Of a stretch of 35,460 bases of DNA, positions 1-7,514 are shown piece after piece. Below the pieces are notes generated by a model. The model worked only from the letters and a program-made list of their open reading frames with translations, was not told the DNA's origin and did no database searches. Position 1 is the stretch's first letter, and every line of letters begins with the position of its first letter. The position numbers and the translations under genes were made by a program. Source of the DNA: Halalkalirubrum salinum (lineage in GTDB: Archaea > Halobacteriota > Halobacteria > Halobacteriales > Haloferacaceae); contig NZ_SRSG01000030.1 in NCBI RefSeq assembly GCF_005543295.1, positions 1 to 35,460 on the forward strand, read 5' to 3'.

Positions 1-1
1 A

Positions 2-82
2 GACGCTCAAAAGATCCACAAGCAGCGACCAATCCTCCAAGAACGGCTTGCTACCACCATCCAACCGACTGCTGAGGCTTAG
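2..82 (+). CDS. 3' end of a truncated gene (partial at window edge)
   Basis: An open frame runs from the window edge to a TAG stop and would encode 26 residues ending ERLATTIQPTAEA. The composition looks like an ordinary protein tail. The rest lies outside the window, so no function can be given. It may also be a chance open frame. Confidence 0.3.
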   Translation, partial: DAQKIHKQRPILQERLATTIQPTAEA

Positions 83-413
83 CTAAAGACCAATGGTCAG
101 AAGGTATATATAATATCAAAAGACAAATATTTCTGCGTGTAAAAATTGTCTGCAAGACATAATTGAGCTAATGACAAATTTGGGATTGGCATCTCTGTAG
201 CACGATATCTACTGTTTTTAGATCTCATCCGAATCGCATTGTTACCTCCCAAAAAATTATAAAAAATAATATGTATTTGCTCACTTCTGTGTTGGTACGA
301 GTGACAAGGACCTACTCAGCGGAAGAATTGAGATCGACTCCCGTGGGGTTGTTTTGATATTGGCCTGAATTATCCGTGAGCAATTTACTCAAGACTCCAA
401 TCGCCCTCTTGCG
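83..413. other. AT-rich gene-free stretch
   Basis: I see no convincing coding frame, RNA gene or repeat here. The stretch is AT-rich and leads into the TATA box of the gene at 444. Confidence 0.5.
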
Positions 414-423
414 TTTTATATAT
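414..423 (+). promoter_or_regulatory. TATA box of the tandem nuclease-like gene
   Basis: TTTTATATAT lies 21-30 bases before the ATG at 444, the archaeal TATA spacing for a leaderless transcript. It supports the start at 444 over the internal ATG at 546. Confidence 0.5.
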
Positions 424-443
424 CAATCATATCAAAATTTAGT

Positions 444-1763
444 ATGATAAATAAACTGATAATTAACCAATATAGAGCGTGCGGAGTGAAGAATATAATC
501 ACGGCTACCCAAAGCACATATGTAGTGTCAAACAATATTTTCAGTATGACTAACAGTATCTGGCCGCCTCTTGAGGATCTAGTCAGAGACGGTAAATCAA
601 CCCCACTGCAAAAAAATACGCTTCCCCACTGGGCAAATCCTGTGGAAAGAGAAGAAAATTATCACCATGCAATTCGCCGTCTTTTTGAAACGAGTAACTG
701 GCCTACTCTTTCAGTTCGTGGACCCGAAGCTGGGATAGGTAGTTCAAAAGTTGACATTCTCATCAACGTATCGCTACCCGATGAGAACAAATTTCAACTT
801 GACGATCAGATCGGAATAGAAATAAAAACGGCAGTTGATGCGTTTGAGACCGACACTAGTAACTTAGAACAGGTGATTGATCAAGCTAAGACCGGAAAAA
901 TTGATCGGCTCTATGTTTGTACGCCAGAGACAGACCATGACGATGATACTCGATTAGATATACACCCCGAGGTATCTCAGCTAATCAATCGTCTTGAATT
1001 GGGCCAATCATCGATAGCATTTCGTGGTATCAAGGGGACGGTCCGGAATTCACAATCAAGAGAAATTTCTAAAACAGCATATTATGTGAAGTTGCTTAAC
1101 GAGAGTAAAGAGAAATTGTTCAGGGAACTAAAACGAAGGGGTGATCTTGGAACCGTCAAGCAGAATCTAGAAGAGTACGATTCTGCATCGATAGAAGGTC
1201 ATTCTTCTACTATGAGAGATCAGTGGATAGATCCTGTTTTACAAGAGGTTGGTATCTTACGCTTCGACGTAGAGACCGGAAATTTACGTGTTCAAAAAGA
1301 GGCATCTTATTTTGATCGCACATCTGATTGGACTTCAAGACCGAAAGTTACTGAATCAGATGTTGCTCATGCCGTCTGGTGTCACTACGTTGAACAACCA
1401 GATGTCGATGTCGCTGTTGAAGTTGAGCTACCAAGCCTTGTTAAGATAGACGATCCTAATATGGTTGAACGGTTCTTTGGTGAGACATCCACTCGGAGTG
1501 CTCCACGAATTGATCTATTGATTACTACAGGCGATTCAATGACTGGTATTGAAGTCAAGGGCCCCGATCCCGATTGGAACCGATTATTCACTGAGCAAGT
1601 ACCAACGTATCACAGGGCATCTGAATTAGATAACATTCTTATTGCAGTCCCAGATGACGAAATAGAGGTAGCTAAATCTCATCTTGGTTCTGTAGATCTC
1701 TCTGTCGGACTGCTCAAGTGTTCTGACCCTCTTGGTGACTCTCAAATTGAACAAGTCTTGTAA
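444..1763 (+). CDS. protein with two PD-(D/E)XK nuclease-like domains
   Basis: The 439-residue protein is not recognised as a named family, but it carries two copies of a restriction-endonuclease-like core. The first has an aspartate in KVDILINVS (about D104), then GIEIK (E126, K128) after a short loop. The second has RIDLLI (D357), then GIEVKG (E370, K372). Each core is followed by a strand reading LYVC or ILIAVP, as in PD-(D/E)XK folds. No signal peptide or membrane segment is visible. It stands alone, with degraded sequence downstream. A role in DNA cleavage or defence is inferred from the motifs; a transposon-associated or DNA-repair nuclease is an alternative. An internal ATG at 546 (MTNSIWPP) could be the true start, because residues 1-34 are AT-rich and look unlike the rest. 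Confidence 0.6.
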   Translation: MINKLIINQYRACGVKNIITATQSTYVVSNNIFSMTNSIWPPLEDLVRDGKSTPLQKNTLPHWANPVEREENYHHAIRRLFETSNWPTLSVRGPEAGIGSSKVDILINVSLPDENKFQLDDQIGIEIKTAVDAFETDTSNLEQVIDQAKTGKIDRLYVCTPETDHDDDTRLDIHPEVSQLINRLELGQSSIAFRGIKGTVRNSQSREISKTAYYVKLLNESKEKLFRELKRRGDLGTVKQNLEEYDSASIEGHSSTMRDQWIDPVLQEVGILRFDVETGNLRVQKEASYFDRTSDWTSRPKVTESDVAHAVWCHYVEQPDVDVAVEVELPSLVKIDDPNMVERFFGETSTRSAPRIDLLITTGDSMTGIEVKGPDPDWNRLFTEQVPTYHRASELDNILIAVPDDEIEVAKSHLGSVDLSVGLLKCSDPLGDSQIEQVL

Positions 1764-1800
1764 TCGATACCTTCCTCTGCATCACTCTAGGCCACTCTTG

Positions 1801-1936
1801 GAGGGATTTTTCGCTCTGAACAGTAATATCGTATCATAATGAATCCTGCGGCGGCGACGATGATTCCCAGCCAGTACTTGTCAGTGTTCTTCAAATTGGT
1901 ATCGCCTTACGTCGAAATACATCAAAATCCGGCTCT
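1801..1936 (-). pseudogene. degenerate copy of the small membrane protein at 11728-11940
   Basis: On the minus strand, fragments RILMYFDVRRYQFEE and, in another frame, NTDKYWLGIIVAAAGFIM can be read. They match the intact protein at 11728-11940 (GILMYFDAKRLNLKS, PDTYWLGVIVPAAGFIV). The DNA also aligns along its length. A frameshift and a stop separate the two parts and the N-terminus is gone. Confidence 0.65.
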
Positions 1937-1958
1937 GTTAAATTCTTCATACCTGATC

Positions 1959-2519
1959 TTAGATTGAATTTTGATGTGCGTATCTACTCCCCGTCGGCTG
2001 TGGTGTCACATCTACGTTCGGTAGCTCTCCTTGGTCGTATAATGAAGCAGGATATACAGAAATAAAACTACCATCAAGATCTGAGCACCGCTCTGCATAG
2101 GCTGCCGACAGTACAACTTGATTGCTATCACGCAATTCATAAAGTTCGTCCGGAAAACCCGTAATTAGGGACACTCGTGCCCCTCCATGCTCTCCTGCCT
2201 CGAAATCTGATATCTTGAGTGATTGGAGCGTACAGACGCCTACCAATTCTACTTCCGGATGATGATAAATAGATATGTCTGAGAGGATTGCCTTGTTCTC
2301 CTCTTTATGATAATACCAGGCAACCATTACGTCATGTTTTGCCGTGCAGTTGGGATCTCTGAGAAAATCAGGATTTTCTAAAACTTCATCTATGGTAAAT
2401 CCAACTTCGCTAACTAGTCTCTCTGGCAAGTGAATTCTAGATGTAGATCCGCTCGCCGAGACCTCGACTCTTCTTTCAGGTGGATAAGTCTTAGACGAGG
2501 CAATTGATGGTTGTGTCAT
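1959..2519 (-). CDS. hypothetical haloarchaeal protein, 186 aa
   Basis: The protein is soluble and acidic, with no signal peptide or membrane segment. I do not recognise the family. The N-terminal 50 residues contain a basic-hydrophobic pattern (RRVEVSASGSTSRIHLPERL) reminiscent of an AbrB-like beta strand start, but this is weak. The middle is beta-rich with hydrophobic strands (VMVAWYYH, VELVGVCTL, ARVSLITGF). TATAAAA (minus strand TTTTATA) lies about 35 bases upstream and supports the ATG at 2519. The gene stands alone. Confidence 0.55.
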   Translation of the reverse strand: MTQPSIASSKTYPPERRVEVSASGSTSRIHLPERLVSEVGFTIDEVLENPDFLRDPNCTAKHDVMVAWYYHKEENKAILSDISIYHHPEVELVGVCTLQSLKISDFEAGEHGGARVSLITGFPDELYELRDSNQVVLSAAYAERCSDLDGSFISVYPASLYDQGELPNVDVTPQPTGSRYAHQNSI

Positions 2520-2550
2520 CTATCTAATTATTATTCAATTTGCTCTCACT

Positions 2551-2557
2551 TATAAAA
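2551..2557 (-). promoter_or_regulatory. TATA box of the 186-aa gene
   Basis: TTTTATA on the minus strand, about 32-38 bases before the ATG at 2519, would give a leader of only a few bases. Confidence 0.4.
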
Positions 2558-2744
2558 CCTCGTGAGTATTATCTAATCTCTAACAAGTCCAAGAAATCAA
2601 TCGGAAATCTGATCAGCAGATCACGACGACGTGTTTTAACGCATGTAACCTTGGGTTGATCACGGGCGTACGCGCAGACGTATATCGATCATTTCTGCCG
2701 GATTCGAGGCTTGAAACACAACTGAGTAGATCTCACGTCGCCAG

Positions 2745-2912
2745 CTAGTCGGTGGTGGTATTGGCTGTCCCCTCTACTGTACCGGTCGGAGCTTCCCGAT
2801 CGTCTCCGGTGTCAGTTTCTGAGGCGACGATCGTTGCACCGCCAGCAACCCCGAGGGCGGTCACAATCGCCCAAACAACCGAGCGACGTGAGACAAATCG
2901 ATGACGACTCAT
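2745..2912 (-). CDS. small exported or membrane-anchored protein, 55 aa
   Basis: I chose the ATG at 2912, which overlaps the stop of the preceding gene as ATGA, over an upstream in-frame start. The product begins MSRHRFVSRRSVVWAIVTAL. It has an RR pair before a hydrophobic stretch of about 20 residues, then a short acidic threonine-rich tail (DTGDDREAPTGTVEGTANTT). This fits a Tat-like or plain N-terminal anchor. The function is unknown; the overlap implies co-translation with the 67-residue protein before it. Confidence 0.4.
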   Translation of the reverse strand: MSRHRFVSRRSVVWAIVTALGVAGGATIVASETDTGDDREAPTGTVEGTANTTTD

Positions 2913-3112
2913 CGCTCTTGGGCCTCCGTGAGATAGCGACCGTCGGTCGAGGCTTGGCAAATCAATTCTGTGGATGACAGACCATGCATCCGCTCGATAT
3001 CGGCGATCAGCGACTCAATCCGAGCCTGTCGCCACAGTGGATCGTGTGGGTGGAGATGCTCGTCTAACGCTTCGACAACAATGCACCAATCTTGGGGATG
3101 CCAGTCCTGCAT
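2909..3112 (-). CDS. hypothetical protein, 67 aa
   Basis: The protein begins MQDWHPQDWCIVVEALDEHL and is helical and acidic. An open frame extends upstream to a GTG at 3157. A strong TATA box (3139-3146) lies inside that extension, 27-34 bases before the ATG at 3112, so the shorter start is preferred. Its stop overlaps the start of the next gene by four bases. The family is not recognised. Two Trp and several His residues are noticeable but form no known motif. Confidence 0.4.
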   Translation of the reverse strand: MQDWHPQDWCIVVEALDEHLHPHDPLWRQARIESLIADIERMHGLSSTELICQASTDGRYLTEAQER

Positions 3113-3138
3113 CAATACGGCTGGTGTCGGGATCATAT

Positions 3139-3146
3139 ATAAAATA
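3139..3146 (-). promoter_or_regulatory. TATA box of the two-gene unit 3112-2745
   Basis: TTTTATAT on the minus strand lies 27-34 bases upstream of the ATG at 3112. This placement decides that start. Confidence 0.5.
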
Positions 3147-3307
3147 TCGGTAGCCACAGCCGACTATAGAGCGGCTGACACACCCACTATGTTGACCTTC
3201 TCAATCGCTCAATGCAGACGAACCATTTATTACTCCCAAAGACACATCGACTGATTTCATGACATTACGTTGTTAGTTTGGGGCTTTATCACGGAAAGTA
3301 CGATACA

Positions 3308-4474
3308 TTAGTTGAGGGGGTATTGCCACTCGCTCCGTGTTTTATCGTGGATATTGCCATCAATTTTTACTGAAGTGAGTAGTCGGAATTTCTTGTCATC
3401 AGGTGGTGACAAATAAATCCGCTCTTTTTTTGATTCATCACTTTCAATTGTTCCAACCATTGATGAATCTCCATATACGCGTTCGTTTTCATCTTCAAAG
3501 CCAGCGTGGAATGACGTGTTGCGAGCGTCTGCCCCACCCTGGTTGGTGATTTCCACATCCACCGCAATTTCATTCGAATTTGTAACTTCAGTAGCGTAGC
3601 CGTATACTAATGTTGGATATTTACTTCTGACAGGTATGAATCGTGCGTTTGTACTTCCATCCCAATCAGGCATCTGTCCGACGGCATACTCGTCTGTGCC
3701 TTCAACATAATAATATCGATCCCCATTGTATTCATAATACGTTCCTGGGAGTGAGGAGTCACCTTTGACTCCTAATGCCATATGAGCTTCTGGTTCAGTA
3801 TCAGGCATATAAAGAAGTACACAGCCGTAACCCATCTGCGATAAAAAGGCTGAGAGTAGAATCGCGGAATCTTCACAATCACCACCTTGCTCAATAAGCG
3901 TCTCAACAGGATATTGAGAATGTTGATCAAAACCGGTACTAACGTCGTCCGGTGTATACTCCATCTGTTGGACAAACCTAATCACCAAATTTACAGTTTC
4001 CCTCTCATTCAACCCATATTCATTGGCTAGACGTTCGAATTCATCTGTGAAATTGCTAATATAAGGTTCTCCGTAGGCATCAGTTATATACGTACCATAG
4101 TTTCGACTTCGACTATACCGGTTAGCATAATATCTTCCAAGCGAACGCGGGAGATCCATTTCATACCACCAATCATACCCAACGGCCGCCCACTCGTATC
4201 TGTGGCTGTGTTTCCCTCCAATATCAGGTGGCCAAGTAAACCCGGTGATCCCATGGAGATATTCCAATTTAATCTCTTCTTCTGCAGGTTCTTCCTCAGC
4301 AGGCTCCTCTTCCACAGGTTCTTCCTCAGCAGGTTCCTCTTCCACAGGTTCCTCTTCACCAGAGTCTGCCTCTGATTCCGATACTTGCTCAGGATCACCA
4401 GAACGTTCTCCACAACCTGCTATAGAGACAACACCCAGTGTCCCGACTCCCGATAATAGCTGTCGGCGGTTCAT
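3308..4474 (-). CDS. secreted lipoprotein with transglutaminase-like domain
   Basis: The 388-residue protein begins MNRRQLLSGVGTLGVVSIAGCG: an RR pair, a hydrophobic core and a lipobox with Cys21, so it is probably Tat-exported and lipid-anchored. Residues 40-68 are an acidic E-E-E-P-V/A repeat, a likely spacer off the membrane. A transglutaminase-like (cysteine protease fold) domain follows, with Cys200 in GGDCEDSA and His231 in EAHMALGV; the third catalytic acid is probably near 256-262. From about 300 there is a beta-sandwich tail (VTNSNEIAVDVEITNQGG) like CARDB/FxLYD domains of haloarchaeal surface proteins. It would act outside the cell on peptides or proteins; the substrate is unknown. 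A TATA box lies 24-29 bases upstream, and the gene appears to be monocistronic. Confidence 0.75.
   Translation of the reverse strand: MNRRQLLSGVGTLGVVSIAGCGERSGDPEQVSESEADSGEEEPVEEEPAEEEPVEEEPAEEEPAEEEIKLEYLHGITGFTWPPDIGGKHSHRYEWAAVGYDWWYEMDLPRSLGRYYANRYSRSRNYGTYITDAYGEPYISNFTDEFERLANEYGLNERETVNLVIRFVQQMEYTPDDVSTGFDQHSQYPVETLIEQGGDCEDSAILLSAFLSQMGYGCVLLYMPDTEPEAHMALGVKGDSSLPGTYYEYNGDRYYYVEGTDEYAVGQMPDWDGSTNARFIPVRSKYPTLVYGYATEVTNSNEIAVDVEITNQGGADARNTSFHAGFEDENERVYGDSSMVGTIESDESKKERIYLSPPDDKKFRLLTSVKIDGNIHDKTRSEWQYPLN
4274..4354 (-). repeat. 15-bp tandem repeat coding the E-E-E-P-V/A linker
   Basis: About five 15-bp units, alternating as 30-bp pairs, encode EEEPV and EEEPA. The repeat is in frame, so copy-number change would only lengthen or shorten the acidic linker. 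Confidence 0.7.
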
Positions 4475-4497
4475 GTTTATTACTCTATATTAGACAC

Positions 4498-4503
4498 TAT
4501 AAA
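4498..4503 (-). promoter_or_regulatory. TATA box of the transglutaminase-like lipoprotein gene
   Basis: TTTATA on the minus strand, centred about 26 bases before the ATG at 4474. Confidence 0.4.
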
Positions 4504-4504
4504 T

Positions 4505-5024
4505 TTACTCCAAAATATGATTATTCTCTCTAATGGGACAGTCTAGTTCAGTATAATAGTAACGGAGTTTGTTATTCTTATCAGGATATGACGATTCAAT
4601 AGAGTCATTCAGATGTGATTGAGCGATAGTTTTGTGATAGCGACCCAAGTGGTATTAAGCAATGACTGGGGGCCAAGGTGATCTAGTAGGGCTGACTATC
4701 GGACTTATCTACGAAATATGATGTATCGACACTGTTTGTACTATTAATATTTGATAAGAATGATATGCTGAATACAGAGGTTATGATCCATTCGAGAAGT
4801 TTTTATTTTGTCATCTGAATCCTTAACCACCCGATTGAGCCGGCCTGTGAGCTTAGTAGCAAGTTTAATCCTCTAAAATTCCGTTAGAGCTATGACTTAG
4901 TTGGGCGAAATAATAGGAATATTGTAATATACTTGTTTTGGTATATACGTGTTCAAAATTTCTTCAAAATGAGTTTTTAAAATTACCAGTAGAAACAAGT
5001 GGTTAATGAATTTAATAAGATATC
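4505..5024. other. AT-rich stretch with only a 19-codon remnant
   Basis: I see no full gene. At 4662-4721 a short plus-strand frame reads MTGGQGDLVGLTIGLIYEI. It resembles the start of the next gene (MGGSDKGAITLLIGGVLYGI) and may be a truncated duplicate or a very small peptide gene. Confidence 0.3.
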
Positions 5025-5285
5025 ATGGGGGGTTCGGATAAAGGAGCTATTACGCTTCTAATCGGTGGGGTGCTCTACGGTATTCTCAAGTTAGGAGGCG
5101 AATTTGTTAGAGTATTTGATGTGGTAGTATATGCTCTTCGGGAAAGTTTCATTTTGAGACTGACGATAAACAGGATTGGCCAAGCAGTTGCTGAGATAGA
5201 ATTAACCATTGAAACAATAGTGCTTGGTCTTCTTACTGTCTTTCTTGTAATTGCGATTTTGGATTATGTATTAACTGAGATATAG
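5025..5285 (+). CDS. small membrane protein, 86 aa
   Basis: The product has a glycine-rich hydrophobic N-terminus (ITLLIGGVLYGILKLGG), an amphipathic middle and a clear C-terminal membrane helix (IVLGLLTVFLVIAILDYVL). It probably has two membrane passes. The family is not recognised. It stands in an AT-rich neighbourhood, 188 bases before the ComEC-like gene. Confidence 0.45.
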   Translation: MGGSDKGAITLLIGGVLYGILKLGGEFVRVFDVVVYALRESFILRLTINRIGQAVAEIELTIETIVLGLLTVFLVIAILDYVLTEI

Positions 5286-5472
5286 TATCGCTGTATTGAC
5301 CGATCAGACCTGAGGTGAATATAGTGATGATTCGGTGCGAGGTACAAGCCCTGTATTCAACACGGCCGCTAAAATCTATCACTAATTGAGGCATTCAACA
5401 AGGCCGGTGTATCCATCGAACTAGGCAATGGCCTGGTAAAATTTAGAAATATACTGCAGCAAAAGACTAAGA

Positions 5473-6915
5473 GTGACCTTTCCCAGACTTCTATGCGTGT
5501 CACGCGTAGAATCGAGTCGGATTGGTATTGTTCTTGTTGTAGTGCTTCTCGCTGGCTGTGCAGGCGGGCTCTCAGGGGGCGATACTGGGAGTACGGACAA
5601 CACTTCAGATCCTGTCGAGTCGTCGGGAGAGAGTGTCGGTTCGCTCGAAGTCCACTATATCAACGTTGGACAGTCAGTCAGTACACTAATTATTTTGCCG
5701 GACGGGGAGACGATGCTCGTCGATACAGGGCACTACAACGACGACGGAGAACATGTGTTAGCGTACCTGCGTCAGCACGAGATCGATCGCATTGATCATT
5801 TAGTGACATCGCACGGCGATGCTGACCATATCGGAGGCAATGCAGCGATCATCGAGCACTACGAAACTGAGGCAGATGGTATCGGAGCGGTGTACGACCC
5901 AGGAATCACGGCCAGCACAAACACGTACTCAGAGTATCTTGATGCGATCGAAGCTCACGAGGTCACACTGTATGAGACCCGAGAGGGCGATACGATCGAC
6001 TTTGGTGACGTGGATGTGAATGTGCTTGGCCCGCCAGATCCGTATCTTGCGGACGAAGACAGGAATGAGAACAGCATCGTGCTGAAATTAACGCACGGAA
6101 CGACAAGTTTTGTGCTGACCGGTGATGCGGAAGCTGAGCAAGAAGAGTACCTTGTTGATGAGTACGGCGACGAGCTGCGAGCGACGGTCCTGAAGGCTGG
6201 CCACCACGGCTCGTCAAGTTCTACGAGCGATGCACTGCTTGATGCTGCCCAACCACAGGCCGTCGTCATCTCAAGTGCTTATGACTCGCAGTATGGACAT
6301 CCTCACGACGAAGTCTTAGCGCGTCTCAGCGAACGATCGATCCCGACAATGTGGACCGCCACACACGGCGATACTGTGTTCGTGAGTGATGGGACGAACG
6401 TTAGTATCCAAACTCAGCAGGATGCGTCAACGGACCCGTCAGAGATCCGCTCTAGCGATCCAATTGAGCCGGCAACCGGGCCAGACCCTGTCGAACAGAC
6501 CCGTATTACGGGATCTGATGAAGTTGTCTCAATCGATCAGGATACTGAGGAAGATGATTCCGGTGATAGTGATTCGACTGCTGATGGAGAGCTCAGCATT
6601 GCAGAAATCAATGCTGACGCTGAAGGAGATGACCGAGAAAATCTCAATGAGGAGTACGTCGTGTTTGAGAACATGGGAAGCGAACCGCTTGATTTGAGCG
6701 GGTGGACTGTCGAAGATGCGGCAGGGCGGTCGTACACGTTCCCTGCTGGTGTTGAGGTAGAGCCGAATGCGACGATCACGTTGCGAACGGGAAGCGGGAC
6801 AGACACTGAGACAGAATTATTCTGGGATTCAGGATCTCCTGTTTGGAACAATGACGGCGACACAATCATTGTCAGTGACGACGACGGAACAGTTGTATTA
6901 GAGGAGACATACTGA
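5473..6915 (+). CDS. ComEC-like metallo-beta-lactamase lipoprotein with lamin-tail domain
   Basis: The 480-residue protein has an N-terminal hydrophobic segment ending in a lipobox (LLAGC, Cys29), so it is lipid-anchored outside the membrane. Residues 58-315 form a metallo-beta-lactamase fold of the ComEC/Rec2 C-terminal type: VGQSVSTLIILPDGETMLVDTG, then SHGDADHIGG (H114, D116, D118, H119), then VLTGDAEAEQE and KAGHHGSSSS. After an acidic linker (about 315-375), residues 378-480 match a lamin-tail-like beta-sandwich (IAEINADAEG, EYVVFENMGSEPLDLSGWTV). Related haloarchaeal proteins are predicted extracellular nucleases; the activity here is inferred. The start is GTG, and a GTG at 5497 is possible. 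The stop overlaps the next gene, so the pair is an operon. Confidence 0.8.
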   Translation: MTFPRLLCVSRVESSRIGIVLVVVLLAGCAGGLSGGDTGSTDNTSDPVESSGESVGSLEVHYINVGQSVSTLIILPDGETMLVDTGHYNDDGEHVLAYLRQHEIDRIDHLVTSHGDADHIGGNAAIIEHYETEADGIGAVYDPGITASTNTYSEYLDAIEAHEVTLYETREGDTIDFGDVDVNVLGPPDPYLADEDRNENSIVLKLTHGTTSFVLTGDAEAEQEEYLVDEYGDELRATVLKAGHHGSSSSTSDALLDAAQPQAVVISSAYDSQYGHPHDEVLARLSERSIPTMWTATHGDTVFVSDGTNVSIQTQQDASTDPSEIRSSDPIEPATGPDPVEQTRITGSDEVVSIDQDTEEDDSGDSDSTADGELSIAEINADAEGDDRENLNEEYVVFENMGSEPLDLSGWTVEDAAGRSYTFPAGVEVEPNATITLRTGSGTDTETELFWDSGSPVWNNDGDTIIVSDDDGTVVLEETY

Positions 6916-7211
6916 TGACAGAACTTGATGTGGAAGATGGCACCTACACGGCCGTTGTCGATGCGATCGAAGACGATCTCGCCAGAGTCTTTTTTGAAGC
7001 CGACGGCACTGATGTTGGCAGCGCTCTCGTTGATGAGGACGTGTTGCCGACGGAAGGCAGACACGCTGACGCGATCCTTACTGTGACGGTGCAAGATGGA
7101 GTACTACAAGAGATTGAGTACGAACCAGACCAGACCGCTGATCGAAAAGCAGCTGCACAGGACCGATTCGATCGTTTGTCGAACCGGCTGTCGGATAAAG
7201 AAGATCAGTAG
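6915..7211 (+). CDS. DUF3006 family protein
   Basis: The 98-residue acidic protein begins MTELDVEDGTYTAVVDAIEDDLARVFFE and continues with a second strand-rich part (ILTVTVQDGVLQEIEYEPD). This is the DUF3006 pattern. The gene starts inside the stop codon of the ComEC-like lipoprotein gene (TGATG). DUF3006 genes commonly follow ComEC-like MBL genes in both bacteria and haloarchaea. A regulatory or chaperone role for the MBL partner is inferred only from this pairing. Confidence 0.75.
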   Translation: MTELDVEDGTYTAVVDAIEDDLARVFFEADGTDVGSALVDEDVLPTEGRHADAILTVTVQDGVLQEIEYEPDQTADRKAAAQDRFDRLSNRLSDKEDQ

Positions 7212-7237
7212 AAGACTGCAGCTCTCGGCGAGTGAAT

Positions 7238-7299
7238 GCGCTGAGAAGGGCCGATAGGAGACTCACAGCCGGGCAGCCAGACTCACAGCACGACCATAT
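7238..7299. repeat. 62-bp direct repeat, copy 1
   Basis: This stretch matches 8806-8867 at 57 of 62 positions with no gaps. On the minus strand the bases upstream still show weak protein-level likeness to the fossil at 8831-8959 (YGRAVSLAARL versus YGRAVSPAPRP). The repeat is therefore best read as two decayed copies of the 3' end of one gene. Confidence 0.75.
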
Positions 7300-7514
7300 T
7301 ACGTCTAACCGGCAGCCAGCAGGTGAATACTCTGAAAGAGTTGTCTCGCTATGATCACGGTACTTCTTGGGTTGTCTCTACGGTTGTAGTTGAGATTTCT
7401 TCGACGAAGCAAAGAAACAGCACAATAAATAATGGCGCTCTTGGTCTCGTGTTCGCCCCATCTGTTTTGGCGTGAATACTTCGAATTCGGGAATTCCGAA
7501 AAGGAGAGGTCTCT
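7300..7514. other. gene-free stretch with an imperfect palindrome
   Basis: No gene is seen. At about 7481-7500, TTCGAATTC and GAATTCCGAA form a near-perfect palindrome just beyond the stop of the nuclease-like gene on the minus strand. It may be a transcript-end hairpin; no good T-tract follows. Confidence 0.3.
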
